NCBI RefSeq assembly: GCF_031880315.1
Contig: NZ_CP134771.1
Location: forward strand, 6,015,001 to 6,079,000
DNA length: 64,000 bases
Reading direction: 5' to 3'
DNA from: Pseudomonas baltica
GTDB lineage: Bacteria; Pseudomonadota; Gammaproteobacteria; Pseudomonadales; Pseudomonadaceae
Each line of letters opens with the position of its first letter. Positions within the stretch are counted from its first letter, which is position 1. Below the pieces are notes generated by a model. It saw only the letters and a list, made by a program, of their open reading frames with translations, ran no database searches and had not been told where the DNA came from. Below are positions 44,161 through 52,592 of the stretch, piece by piece. A program made the translations under genes and the position numbers.

Positions 44161-46343
44161 TGCTCGTCGCCCGCCTCAATGCCTTGGCGCGCATCGCCGC
44201 GCAACGCAGCGACGTGATCATTGTCGCTTTCATGCTCATGGCCATCGCCATGATGATCATCCCGCTGCCCACCTATCTGGTGGACAGCCTGATCGGCGTC
44301 AACATCGCTCTGAGCGTGCTGATTCTGGTCGTTGCGTTTTATATCCATCACTCGGTGGAGTTCTCGGCATTGCCGCCGCTGATTCTGCTCAGCACCTTGT
44401 TCCGCCTGTCGCTGTCGATCACCACTACGCGCCTGATCCTGCTGGACGGCAATGCCGGGCACATCGTCAAGGCGTTCGGCGACTTCGTCATCGCCGGCCA
44501 GGTGGTGGTCGGCCTGGTGGTGTTTCTGATCATCACCGTGGCGCAGTTCGTGGTCATCACCAAAGGCGCCGAGCGGGTCGCCGAGGTGGCCGCACGCTTC
44601 ACCCTGGACGCCATGCCCGGCAAGCAGATGAGCATCGACAACGACCTGCGCAACGGCGATATCGACCAGGCCGAGGCCCGTCGCCGGCGTTCGCGCCTTG
44701 AGCGCGAAAGCCAGATGTTCGGCGCCATGGACGGTGCCATGAAGTTCGTCAAGGGCGATGCCATCGCCGGTTTGGTGATCCTCGCGGTCAACCTGCTGGG
44801 CGGCATGTTGATCGGCATGCTCGAACGCGACATGCCCTTCGCTCAGGCCGTGCACACCTATTCGTTGCTGACCGTCGGCGACGGCCTGATCGCGCAGATT
44901 CCGGCGCTGCTGATTTCGGTCGCCGCCGGTACGGTGGTCACCCGGGTCAACAGCGAGGGCACCGAGCACGACCTGGGCACCGAGATCGTCCGCCAGCTGG
45001 GCACCAGCCACCGGGCATTGTCGCTGACCGCCTTGATTCTGCTGGGCGTGGCCTTTCTGCCGGGCTTCCCTGCAGCGGTGTTCCTCAGCCTGGCGGCCAT
45101 ACTCGGCGGCTCGGCCTTCGTGCTTTGGCGCCGCGAGCGCCGCACCCGCGAGCTGGCCCTCGATCCTGTGGGAGCACCGCTTACTGGCGAAGACGCCAGC
45201 ACAGAAGGCCTCACCACGCAGGCCGAACACTCGACCGACGGCCTCAATCCAGCCGATGCGTTCCCACGCCCGCTGCACAGCCGTGTGCTCCTGACACTTG
45301 GTACGACCCTGGCCGCCGAAGCGCCGCCGCAACCCCTGCGCCAACGCATCGAAGCGTTGTGCCACGACTTGCGCGGTGAGCTGGGCATCGAGGTGCCTGT
45401 CCCTGACCTGTGCATCGATCGCCAACAGGGCGTTGATACCTACAGCGTCGAACTCGAAGGCGTGCCGGTCCGTGAAGGCGAGTTGCCGGCCGGGCACCTG
45501 CTGCTGCAGGACGATCCCGTGCATGCGCAATTGCTCGACCTCGACTGCCTGCCAGCACCTGCCCCCCTAGGCAAAGAGCAAGGGCAATGGCTGCCACGCG
45601 AACAACAGGCGCGCCTTGACGAGGCTGGCATCGGCTATCTGACCACCGAGGAAGTCCTGGTGGCCCTGCTTGAACGCACCTTGCGTCGTTACGCGGCCGA
45701 CTTCCTCGGCATCCAGGAAACCCGCGTGTTGCTCGAACGGGTCGAAGCCGAGTACCCGGAGCTGGTCAAGGAGGCGTTGCGTACCGTGCCCTTGCAGCGT
45801 GTTGCCGAGGCCTGGCGGCAGTTGGTGGCCGAAGGCGTTTCGCTACGCAATCAACGCGCATTGCTGGAGGCGATGGTCGAGTGGGGCAGCCGCGAAGCCG
45901 ATCCTGGGCGCTTGGCCGAATACTTGCGCGCGGCCTTGGCGCGGCAGATCAGCCATCAACATGCCGATCGCCAGCGGGTGATCAGCGCCTTCGTGCTGGC
46001 GCCTGCCCTGGAAGAACAACTGCGCAATGCCGTGCGCCGCCAGGACAAAGGCCGCGAAGCGATATTGCCCGATGACCTGGGCCGCGCCTTGCTGACCCAA
46101 CTGCGCGGCCTCTGCGGCCTGCGCCAGGATGACGACCGCAGCGTGCTGCTCAGCCATCCCGAATTGCGCCGTGCACTGCGGCGCCTGACCGTGCGCGGCG
46201 AGCTGGAACTGGCGGTGCTGTCGTTCCGCGAACTGGCCGGCGAATACAACCTGCAAGCGGTCGGCACCTTGCATCCCGTCGATACCTCTTCGCGCCGGGC
46301 CGGCAATGGCGGCGCAGTCACTAGCCTGGCGAGTGCCTCATGA
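44157..46343 (+). CDS. sctV: T3SS export gate protein SctV (RhcV/HrcV)
   Basis: 728-residue major export-gate component. The N-terminal half has about eight helices with the FHIPEP-family signatures LIGVNIALSVLILVVAFYIHHSVEFSALPPLILLSTLFRLSLSITTTRLIL and PGKQMSIDNDLRNGDIDQAEARRRR. The cytoplasmic half forms the nonameric ring that receives substrates. Start ATG 44157 overlaps the previous stop. The linker at about residues 337-347 (DPVGAPLTGEDAS) is encoded by a REP-like sequence, an insertion relative to the family. Confidence 0.95.
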   Translation: MMLVARLNALARIAAQRSDVIIVAFMLMAIAMMIIPLPTYLVDSLIGVNIALSVLILVVAFYIHHSVEFSALPPLILLSTLFRLSLSITTTRLILLDGNAGHIVKAFGDFVIAGQVVVGLVVFLIITVAQFVVITKGAERVAEVAARFTLDAMPGKQMSIDNDLRNGDIDQAEARRRRSRLERESQMFGAMDGAMKFVKGDAIAGLVILAVNLLGGMLIGMLERDMPFAQAVHTYSLLTVGDGLIAQIPALLISVAAGTVVTRVNSEGTEHDLGTEIVRQLGTSHRALSLTALILLGVAFLPGFPAAVFLSLAAILGGSAFVLWRRERRTRELALDPVGAPLTGEDASTEGLTTQAEHSTDGLNPADAFPRPLHSRVLLTLGTTLAAEAPPQPLRQRIEALCHDLRGELGIEVPVPDLCIDRQQGVDTYSVELEGVPVREGELPAGHLLLQDDPVHAQLLDLDCLPAPAPLGKEQGQWLPREQQARLDEAGIGYLTTEEVLVALLERTLRRYAADFLGIQETRVLLERVEAEYPELVKEALRTVPLQRVAEAWRQLVAEGVSLRNQRALLEAMVEWGSREADPGRLAEYLRAALARQISHQHADRQRVISAFVLAPALEEQLRNAVRRQDKGREAILPDDLGRALLTQLRGLCGLRQDDDRSVLLSHPELRRALRRLTVRGELELAVLSFRELAGEYNLQAVGTLHPVDTSSRRAGNGGAVTSLASAS
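45167..45196 (+). repeat. REP-like element inside sctV
   Basis: TGTGGGAGC...GGCGAAGACGC with a diverged centre. It encodes the linker between the membrane and cytoplasmic domains of SctV in frame. Confidence 0.6.
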
Positions 46344-47647
46344 TTCGATTGCGTATTCCGATGTTCTGTCTGTGGCTATTGGCGTTAACGGCCAGCGCTG
46401 AAGCCTTGGGCGACAACATTGCCAAAGGCGCCCGCGGCACCCTCGACCTGGCCACCGGCGAGGGGCGCATCCTGCATTTCGCTGCGCCGGTGGAATCGGT
46501 GCTGGTGGCGGACCCGAACATCGCTGATCTGCAGGTGGTGTCGCCCGGGGTGATCTATATTTTTGGCAAAAATGCCGGGCAGACCAGCCTGATTGCTCTG
46601 GGCGACAACGGTGAGCAGACCGCCGCTCTGACCCTGGCGGTGGGCGCTGGCGCCCAGGCCGTGAGCCGGCCGCTGCAGAACCTGCACCCCGGCAGCCAGA
46701 CTCAGGTGAGTGCCGCTGGTAACCGCCTGGTCGCGCGTGGCAAGGTCAAGGACGTCGGCGAGGCCACGGACTTGAACGCCTTGCTGAGCACCGAAGGGCA
46801 GGGCCTGCAGAGCGCGATCAACAGCGCCGAATACGCTGGCTCCGCCCAGGTCAATATCCGCGTGCGCTTCGCCGAAGTCTCGCGCAACGAGCTGCTGCGT
46901 TACGGCGTCAACTGGAACGCGATGTTCAACAACGGCACGTTTTCATTCGGCCTGTTGACGGGCGGCGCGCTGGCCGCCGATGCCGCCAGCGGCGCCTCCA
47001 ATGTGATCAGCGCCGGCCTGGCCTCGGGCAACGTCAATATCGATGCGATGCTCGAAGCCTTGCAGAGCAACGGCGTGCTGGAGGTGCTGGCCGAGCCCAA
47101 TATCACGGCGATGACCGGGCAGACGGCGAGCTTTCTGGCCGGTGGCGAAGTCCCGGTGCCGGTGCCGGTCAATCGCGACCTGGTGGGGGTCGAGTACAAG
47201 CCCTATGGTGTGTCGCTGCTGTTCAGCCCGACCCTGCTGCCCAACGGTCGCATCGCCTTGCAGGTGCGCCCCGAGGTGAGCAGCGTGGTTACCACCAATG
47301 CCGCCACGGTCAATGGTTACCTGGTGCCTTCGTTTCGCGTGCGCCGTGCCGACACCCGAGTCGAGGTGGGCAGCGGCCAGACCTTCGCCATCGCCGGGCT
47401 GTTCCAGCGCGACAGCTCCCAGGACATCGACAAGGTGCCGATGCTCGGCGACATGCCGATCCTCGGCAATCTGTTTCGCTCCAAACGCTTCCAGCGTAAC
47501 GAAACCGAACTGGTGATCCTGATTACCCCGTATCTGGTCGAGCCGGTGCGCGGTCGCACCTTGGCCACGCCACTGGATGCGCAGCCGACCACCACCGCCG
47601 CCGCCGGTCCGCGCAGCGGTGGAGCGTTCGGGTTCTATCTAAATTGA
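46340..47647 (+). CDS. sctC2: Secretin channel half, RhcC2/CpaC-like (SctC C-terminal part)
   Basis: 435 residues. Signal peptide (LWLLALTASAEA), then a pilus-formation-type N-domain (GARGTLDLATGEGRILHFAAPVESVLVADPNIADLQVVSP) and BON-like region, as in CpaC/RcpA of Tad pili, then the secretin barrel domain (VLAEPNITAMTGQTASFLAGGEVPVPVP; GVSLLFSPTLLPNGRIALQVRPEVS; VPMLGDMPILGNLFRSKRFQRNETELVILITPYLV). It forms the outer-membrane pore. It lacks the T3SS N0/N1 domains, which are on a separate gene at 49031. It overlaps sctV by 4 bp. Confidence 0.88.
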   Translation: MIRLRIPMFCLWLLALTASAEALGDNIAKGARGTLDLATGEGRILHFAAPVESVLVADPNIADLQVVSPGVIYIFGKNAGQTSLIALGDNGEQTAALTLAVGAGAQAVSRPLQNLHPGSQTQVSAAGNRLVARGKVKDVGEATDLNALLSTEGQGLQSAINSAEYAGSAQVNIRVRFAEVSRNELLRYGVNWNAMFNNGTFSFGLLTGGALAADAASGASNVISAGLASGNVNIDAMLEALQSNGVLEVLAEPNITAMTGQTASFLAGGEVPVPVPVNRDLVGVEYKPYGVSLLFSPTLLPNGRIALQVRPEVSSVVTTNAATVNGYLVPSFRVRRADTRVEVGSGQTFAIAGLFQRDSSQDIDKVPMLGDMPILGNLFRSKRFQRNETELVILITPYLVEPVRGRTLATPLDAQPTTTAAAGPRSGGAFGFYLN

Positions 47648-47658
47648 GGGGCCATCCG

Positions 47659-48120
47659 ATGCACACACTCCCCTGTGGGAGCGGGCTCTGCCCGCGAACG
47701 GCGCAACGTGCAGCCGGCCGTCGCGCAGCCGCCATCCTGATGCTGCTGTTGACCCTGAGCGGCTGCCAGACCCATCTGCCGCCGGCTTCCTATTCTCCGG
47801 ATTACACTGCGTTCACCGGTGCCGACGGCCGTACCCAGATGCTGCCACGCGAATGCCTCAAGCCACCGGCCGAAGACAGCATTGGTCTGGGGGACGACTA
47901 CAAGCCGTTACTGGCCCCCGGCTGCGCCAACAACCTGCTGCTGATGCAGATGGTCGAGCAGCGCGACGACCTGACTCAGGGCCGCGCCACCGGCCCGACC
48001 ATGGCCGCACCGGTGGGTCGCGCTGCACAGATATACATCGACGGCTATGACCGCGAAGAACTGCGCCGCCGCCAGGCCGAGCAGCAGGCCGCTACCGGCA
48101 CTCAGGGGGACGGCAAGTGA
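47659..48120 (+). CDS. T3SS-associated lipoprotein (Y4xK-position), REP-derived N-terminus
   Basis: 153-residue lipoprotein with hydrophobic AAAILMLLLTLSGC lipobox and a mature domain (SPDYTAFTGADGRTQMLPRECLKPP; PLLAPGCANNLLLMQMVEQRDDLTQGRATGP) like the CpaD/TadG-region lipoproteins that accompany secretins. The start ATG at 47659 is followed by residues 5-14 (PCGSGLCPRT) encoded by a REP, so the palindrome forms the n-region of the signal peptide. The CpaD-like reading is tentative. It may help secretin assembly. Confidence 0.7.
   Translation: MHTLPCGSGLCPRTAQRAAGRRAAAILMLLLTLSGCQTHLPPASYSPDYTAFTGADGRTQMLPRECLKPPAEDSIGLGDDYKPLLAPGCANNLLLMQMVEQRDDLTQGRATGPTMAAPVGRAAQIYIDGYDREELRRRQAEQQAATGTQGDGK
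47672..47700 (+). repeat. REP element at the lipoprotein gene start
   Basis: CCTGTGGGAGCGGGCTCTGC followed by CCGCGAACG: a near-consensus REP, in frame directly after the start codon region of the lipoprotein gene. Confidence 0.8.
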
Positions 48121-48125
48121 ATCGC

Positions 48126-48938
48126 TCAGTGAGCGCTGTCGACCAGCCCCAGTTCACGGGCTTGCTGGATCGGGTCCTTGATGGCCTTGATGCGTCGCGC
48201 CTCGACCAGCAGGGTCTGGCGTTCGCTCGCCGAGATGTCTTCCAGCGTGAGTGCTGCGGCGTCCTTGTCATGGCCGGCGAGCACGGTCACCAGCAACTGG
48301 TTGCGCTGGTGCCGGGGCAGGGCGCGGGGCGACAGGCCGACGCTGCGGATGGTGCTCAGGGCCTGTTCGTGCTGGCCGCCGAGGGCGTAGGCGAGGGCCA
48401 GGTTGCACTGGGTATCGAGGTCGTTGGGTGCCAGCTTCAGGCTGCTGCGAAACGCCGACTGCGCCGCAGCCGCCTGGCCACGCAGAATCTGCGCCACGCC
48501 CAGGCGGTTGAAGGTCAGGGCCTGGGGCGCGTCGACGGCGGCCTGGGTCAGCACGGTGACGGCGCGATCGAGCTTGCCGCTGCGCAATTGCGCGGTACCC
48601 AGCCCCAGCAGCGCGTCGCTGTTGTCGGTCTGCAGTTCCAGTGCTTGTTGGTAGGCGCGTTCGGCGCCGCGATCGTCATGGGCGGCGAGCAGCGCGTGGC
48701 CGAGCTTGAGCCAGGTATCGACATTCGCTTCGGGCTGCTCGGTGGCACGCTGGTAAAGCGAGGCGGCCGAGGCCGGATCACCGCGTTGTTCAAGGTCGCC
48801 AGCCAGGCCGATCAGGCGCTGGTAGCTGTTGGCGGGCGCGGCCGGTGGCGCGGGCGTGTGACTGCAGGCGCTGAGCAGCAGGGCGCCGGACAACAGCGAG
48901 CCGAGCAGCAACAGGGGAGGCGCGTAGCGGTGGGTCAT
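48126..48938 (-). CDS. TPR lipoprotein (TadD/PilF-like), antisense within the split secretin locus
   Basis: 270-residue lipoprotein: signal with LLSAC lipobox (Cys about 25), then roughly five TPR units (YQRLIGLAGDLEQRGDPASAASLYQRA; AERAYQQALELQTDNSDALLGLGTAQLRSG; AAQSAFRSSLKLAPNDLDTQCNLALAYALGG). Such TPR lipoproteins (TadD, PilF/PilW) help secretins reach and oligomerise in the outer membrane, so it is a candidate pilotin for the split secretin. It is transcribed against the T3SS operon, between the two secretin genes, ending 6 bp from the 47659 gene. Start 48938 is chosen for the signal peptide. Confidence 0.78.
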   Translation of the reverse strand: MTHRYAPPLLLLGSLLSGALLLSACSHTPAPPAAPANSYQRLIGLAGDLEQRGDPASAASLYQRATEQPEANVDTWLKLGHALLAAHDDRGAERAYQQALELQTDNSDALLGLGTAQLRSGKLDRAVTVLTQAAVDAPQALTFNRLGVAQILRGQAAAAQSAFRSSLKLAPNDLDTQCNLALAYALGGQHEQALSTIRSVGLSPRALPRHQRNQLLVTVLAGHDKDAAALTLEDISASERQTLLVEARRIKAIKDPIQQARELGLVDSAH

Positions 48939-49030
48939 GAACAGCACTCTTGGACGCAACGAAGCGGCCATTTTATCGGCTTGGCAGGCAATAGCGACCC
49001 CTATGTTCAGGAATGTCAGGGGGCGGCTCG

Positions 49031-49642
49031 ATGAAGCTGCCCCTGATCCGCACCTGCCTGATCCTGCTGCTCGGTCTTAGCCACATGGCGCATGCCGAAC
49101 TCCCTGTGGGAGCGGGTTCTGCCCGCGAGGCGTCGGTTAGCCAACCGCTATGGTTCGACGAACCCTACGCCTACGTGCTGGTGGAGCAGGACGTGCGCGC
49201 CGCCCTGCAGGAACTCGGTCACAACCTCGGCTTCGCCCTGGTGTTCTCCGACAAGGTCCGCGGCAAGGCGCGCAGCACTGTCCACGCCAAAACCGCTGGC
49301 GACTTCCTTACCCAGCTGTGCGACAGCAACGGGTTGACCTGGTACTTCGACGGCAGCGTGCTGTACCTCAACAGCGATGACGAGATCGCCACGCGGCTGT
49401 TCCAGGCCAGCCCGGCGCGGCTGCAAGCCTTGCGCGGTTACCTGAGCGAACTCGACGTCAGCGGCCCGCGTCTCGAGCAGCGCGATGGGCCCGAGCACGA
49501 CGAGCTGCTGGTCAGCGGCCCGCCGCCGTACCTGGCGCTGGTCCAGCAACACGTTGATCACAGCGTGCCGCCCCCGGCGCCCCCAGCTACCCGTGAGCGC
49601 GGCGTGCGAGTGTTCCGTGGCAGCACGGTGAGCCAGCAATGA
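49031..49642 (+). CDS. sctC1: Secretin N-terminal half, RhcC1/NolW-like (SctC N0/N1 domains)
   Basis: 203 residues. Signal peptide ends HMAHA-E at residue 22. The mature protein has the SctC N0 pattern WFDEPYAYVLVEQDVRAALQELGHNLGFALVFSDKVRGKARS and LCDSNGLTWYFDGSVLYLNS, then an N1-like domain ending in a Pro-rich tail (PPPAPPATRERGVRVF). No barrel domain is present; that part is at 46340. It matches NolW, which precedes NolB-RhcJ in rhizobia. Residues 25-34, directly after the signal peptide, are encoded by a REP. Confidence 0.87.
   Translation: MKLPLIRTCLILLLGLSHMAHAELPVGAGSAREASVSQPLWFDEPYAYVLVEQDVRAALQELGHNLGFALVFSDKVRGKARSTVHAKTAGDFLTQLCDSNGLTWYFDGSVLYLNSDDEIATRLFQASPARLQALRGYLSELDVSGPRLEQRDGPEHDELLVSGPPPYLALVQQHVDHSVPPPAPPATRERGVRVFRGSTVSQQ
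49103..49130 (+). repeat. REP element inside sctC1
   Basis: TGTGGGAGCGGGTTCTGCCC followed by GCGAGG. It encodes PVGAGSAREA just downstream of the signal-peptide cleavage site. Confidence 0.8.
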
Positions 49643-49698
49643 ATCCCTTCAGTCCCCTCTGCCGAGCGGCAGAGACCACGTAAAAAGGAGCACTACCC

Positions 49699-49917
49699 AT
49701 GGCCGTGAATCCCGTCGATACCAACACCGATGTCAGCACCAGCAGCGAAACCCAGTTCAACGCCGCAGTCGACAACGCCCAGAGCAGCGACATGACCGAT
49801 GAAGAGTTCACCAACGAGCTGATCTCCCAGGCGGTGATCGTCGGCGGCCAGTTCATCATCATGCCGCGGGCCCAGGAAATGCTGAACGACGCCCAGTCGG
49901 ACGACGACGAAGAATAA
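49699..49917 (+). CDS. Small acidic T3SS protein, alternative needle candidate
   Basis: 72 residues, no cysteine, very acidic ends (C-terminal DAQSDDDEE), with one amphipathic stretch (ELISQAVIVGGQFIIMPRAQEML). A strong AAAAAGGAG ribosome-binding site precedes it, suggesting high expression. It stands directly before sctI, where needle genes lie in Hrp and SPI-2 clusters. The sequence does not show the usual needle helix-turn-helix, so it could instead be a secreted early substrate or a regulator. Function not assigned. Confidence 0.6.
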   Translation: MAVNPVDTNTDVSTSSETQFNAAVDNAQSSDMTDEEFTNELISQAVIVGGQFIIMPRAQEMLNDAQSDDDEE

Positions 49918-49932
49918 TCCGAGGTCCCTACC

Positions 49933-50388
49933 ATGACAGTCAGCCTTGCTGCTGCACCCGCGGCCGCTGCCGTGCCACCGGCGGCGTCGACCGGCGCCCC
50001 TGGGGCATCGCAAAATCTCTTCGAGCACATGGCCGAAACCGCCAAGGGTGCGCCGCAAGGGGCGAGTCCGACGCAGCTGGGCGACAGCCTGATGGAGCGC
50101 CTCAATGGCTTTATCGATCGCCAGCGCACCTTCTCGCAGCAGGCCGATTCGCTGACGCGCAGCAGTGCGCCCAGCGCCAGTCCGGCAACCACTGCTGGTG
50201 CTGCAAGCTCGCCCGCGCCGGTCACTGTCGCTCAGGGCCAACCCACAGCGCGGGTCGGCGATGGCCAGATCGACCAGATCGTTCATTCGCTGGGGCGCAT
50301 GTTCGACTACTCCATCGAAACTCAGATGGTGGTGCGCGGCGCCACGCAGATTTCCGGCTCCGCCAACACCTTGATCAAGGGGCAATGA
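49933..50388 (+). CDS. sctI: T3SS inner rod protein SctI (NolB-like)
   Basis: 151 residues. A long Ala/Pro/Ser-rich N-terminal half, then a conserved C-terminal helix (LGRMFDYSIETQMVVRGATQISGSANTLIKGQ) that matches the SctI/YscI/HrpB family end, which forms the rod between export gate and needle. No cysteine. It precedes sctJ with ATGA overlap, as NolB precedes RhcJ. Confidence 0.8.
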   Translation: MTVSLAAAPAAAAVPPAASTGAPGASQNLFEHMAETAKGAPQGASPTQLGDSLMERLNGFIDRQRTFSQQADSLTRSSAPSASPATTAGAASSPAPVTVAQGQPTARVGDGQIDQIVHSLGRMFDYSIETQMVVRGATQISGSANTLIKGQ

Positions 50389-51164
50389 CCATGACCCGCC
50401 GCGCCTTGCGCCTGACCCTGATGGTGGTCTTGACCAGCCTGCTGCAGGCCTGCGACATCGACCTCTACACTAACCTCGGCGAGCGCGATGCCAACGCCAT
50501 GCTCGCGGTGTTGCTGCGCGATGGCATCCCGGCACAACGCAAGATTCAGGACAACGGTCAGCTCAAGCTGGTGGTCGACGAAAAGCGCTTCGCCCAGGCC
50601 ATGGCGGTGCTCGATGACGCCGGTCTGCCGGCGCAGAGTTTTTCCAACATGGGCGAAGTGTTCAAGGGCAATGGCCTGGTTTCCTCGCCGGTGCAGGAGC
50701 GCGCGCAGATGGTCTTTGCCTTGAGCGAGGAACTGTCCCATAGCGTGTCCGAGGTCGATGGGATTCTGTCCGCCCGGGTGCACGTGGTGCTGCCGGACAA
50801 CGACTTGCTCAAGCGAGTGATCTCGCCATCCTCCGCCTCGGTGCTGGTGCGTTATGACCCGCAGACCGACATCAATGTGCTGGTGCCGCAGATCAAGACA
50901 CTGATCGCCAACGGTATTTCCGGACTCGATTACGACCGCGTGTCGGTTACCGCAATCAAGGCACGGATGCCCGCCAGCGGCGGCACGCAGCCGGTCATGG
51001 CGAGTTTCATGGGCCTGTGGATGCTCGAGCAGGACGTCAGCCGGGCGCGCTGGTTGTTCGGTGTACTGCTGGTGTTGGCGTTGGGTCTGGGCGGCTTTGT
51101 CGGTTGGCAGGCGTGGTCGCGGCGCCGCGCGCAGACGCTGTATGCACTGGAGCAGACCCCATGA
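50385..51164 (+). CDS. sctJ: T3SS inner-membrane ring lipoprotein SctJ (RhcJ/NolT)
   Basis: 259-residue YscJ/FliF-family lipoprotein. Lipobox LLQAC with Cys23; ring domains begin DLYTNLGERDANAMLAVLLRDGIPAQR, with RVHVVLPDNDLLKRVISPSSASVLVRYDPQTD in the second domain; a C-terminal transmembrane helix (WLFGVLLVLALGLGGFVGW) precedes RRRAQ. Forms the 24-mer ring with SctD. Coupled by ATGA to both neighbours. Confidence 0.95.
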   Translation: MTMTRRALRLTLMVVLTSLLQACDIDLYTNLGERDANAMLAVLLRDGIPAQRKIQDNGQLKLVVDEKRFAQAMAVLDDAGLPAQSFSNMGEVFKGNGLVSSPVQERAQMVFALSEELSHSVSEVDGILSARVHVVLPDNDLLKRVISPSSASVLVRYDPQTDINVLVPQIKTLIANGISGLDYDRVSVTAIKARMPASGGTQPVMASFMGLWMLEQDVSRARWLFGVLLVLALGLGGFVGWQAWSRRRAQTLYALEQTP

Positions 51165-51988
51165 ACCACCTGCTGGCCTGGCGGGCCTTGACCGCACAGC
51201 CGCTGCGCTTCGTCGATCACCAGTCACTGCGCGGCTGTTTCGCCCAGTTGCTCTCGGATCGGACCATTGGCGAGATGACCGATTCGGCACGCTTCAGCGC
51301 TCGCTTGCTAGCGCTGTTGATGGCGCACTTCCAGCTCGCGCCCCTGGCGCCACTGACGCCCGCCAGTGAAGACGACTTGCCGGTATTGCTGTTGCCACCC
51401 ACTGCCTTCAGCCGTTTGCCGCGCCTTTGCGGGGCGGTCTGGCATGCCGCCGCGCTGAGCCGTGAGGTACGCGGGGCGGTTGTCTGCGAGTGGCGCGAGC
51501 AACTGGGCGCCGAGGTGTTCAACCTGGCGCTGCAACACCGTGAATGGGCCGGCGCGGCGAATCTGCTGCACAGCCCGTCGGCGTTGCTGGTGGCCATCGA
51601 TCGCGACGGCCAGGCCTGCGTGGCCGATTGGTTTGCCGCGCAGCCTGCGCCGTTGCAGGCGTGGTTGCAGTTGCGCCTGCCACAGGCGGCGCTGGACTCG
51701 CAAACTTCGCGGGCAGAGCCTGCTCCCACAGTGTTGCCCAACGCTGTGGGAGATTCTGTGGCTGTGGGCAAGCAGCATCGGCCTCTTCGCGGGCAAGCCT
51801 CGCTCCCACAGCACGAGCAGCACCTGAGCCATACACCCGTCGGAGCAAGGCTCGCCCGCGAAGGGGCCGTCAAGGCGCGCAACGAAGCCCTGGACCCTCA
51901 ACGTATCGAGCTGGTCCGCCGCCTGGCCGTCGTACTCCAGGCGACCCTCGATCAACCCTCCATGGAGCCTGCCGATGTCCCTGCCTGA
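51161..51988 (+). CDS. sctK: T3SS sorting-platform protein SctK (NolU-like) with REP-derived segment
   Basis: 275 residues, cytoplasmic linker between SctD and SctQ in the sorting platform. Family-like features: MNHLLAWRALTAQPLRFVDHQSL at the start and the LPRLCGAVWHAAALSREVRGAVV middle. The N-terminal 180 residues are SctK-like. Residues about 182-237 are encoded by several REP copies in both orientations, and the final helix (RIELVRRLAVVLQATLDQP) resumes the family. The reading frame stays open through all copies. Start 51161 overlaps the sctJ stop. Confidence 0.8.
   Translation: MNHLLAWRALTAQPLRFVDHQSLRGCFAQLLSDRTIGEMTDSARFSARLLALLMAHFQLAPLAPLTPASEDDLPVLLLPPTAFSRLPRLCGAVWHAAALSREVRGAVVCEWREQLGAEVFNLALQHREWAGAANLLHSPSALLVAIDRDGQACVADWFAAQPAPLQAWLQLRLPQAALDSQTSRAEPAPTVLPNAVGDSVAVGKQHRPLRGQASLPQHEQHLSHTPVGARLAREGAVKARNEALDPQRIELVRRLAVVLQATLDQPSMEPADVPA
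51706..51871. repeat. REP cluster inside sctK
   Basis: At least three REP units: reverse orientation at 51706-51731 (TTCGCGGGCAGAGCCTGCTC...) and 51784-51811, and forward orientation at 51841-51871, with a half-unit TGTGGGAGATTCTGTGG between. Total about 166 bp, translated in frame. Confidence 0.78.
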
Positions 51989-52592
51989 TGACCTCGCCAA
52001 CAGCCTGCCGCCGCAGCCCGGCGTCCGTATCCTGCGAGCCGCCCAGACGGCGCAGTGGATCGATGGCTACGCCTTCGTACAAGCCGCCGAGCAGCACGCG
52101 CGACGTCTGCGCGACGACAGCGAAGCGACCCTGCGCGAGGCGCGCAGCGAGGCCTTCGAGCAGGCCCGTCGGGAGGGGGACGAACAGGTCGCCGCCTTGC
52201 TTGCACGCACCGCCACCCGCGCGGATGCCTGGCTGTTGTCCCTGCAGCCGGCGATCGCGCAACTGGCCGTGGCCATCGCCCGGGAGATCATTGGCGAGCT
52301 GCCGAGCGACGAGCGCGTCGTGCGTTGCACCCGCCAGGCCTTGTCAGCGTTTCGCCACGACCAAACCTTGACCTTGCAGGTGCCCCGCGCCGAGGTCGAC
52401 GCGTTGCGCCGCCGCCTGGACCAGGATGGGCTCGATCATATTGGTGTGGCCGCCGACGACCAGTTGGCGCCAGGCGACGCATGCCTGTGCAGCCCGGTCG
52501 GTCGCGTCGAGCTGGGTGTGGAGGCGCAGTTGCAGCATATCCGCGCCAGCTTGCTTGGGCATGACGAGCAGGGCGGGGAAGGACGCCCATGA
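51975..52592 (+). CDS. sctL: T3SS stator protein SctL (RhcL/NolV)
   Basis: 205 residues of the FliH/YscL family that links the ATPase SctN to SctQ. Long charged helix (AEQHARRLRDDSEATLREARSEAFEQARREGDEQVAALLARTA) followed by the conserved C-terminal domain with LAVAIAREIIGELPSDERVVRCTRQALSAF and VGRVELGVEAQLQHIR. Starts within the last 14 bases of sctK and overlaps sctN by 4 bp. Confidence 0.9.
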   Translation: MSLPDDLANSLPPQPGVRILRAAQTAQWIDGYAFVQAAEQHARRLRDDSEATLREARSEAFEQARREGDEQVAALLARTATRADAWLLSLQPAIAQLAVAIAREIIGELPSDERVVRCTRQALSAFRHDQTLTLQVPRAEVDALRRRLDQDGLDHIGVAADDQLAPGDACLCSPVGRVELGVEAQLQHIRASLLGHDEQGGEGRP

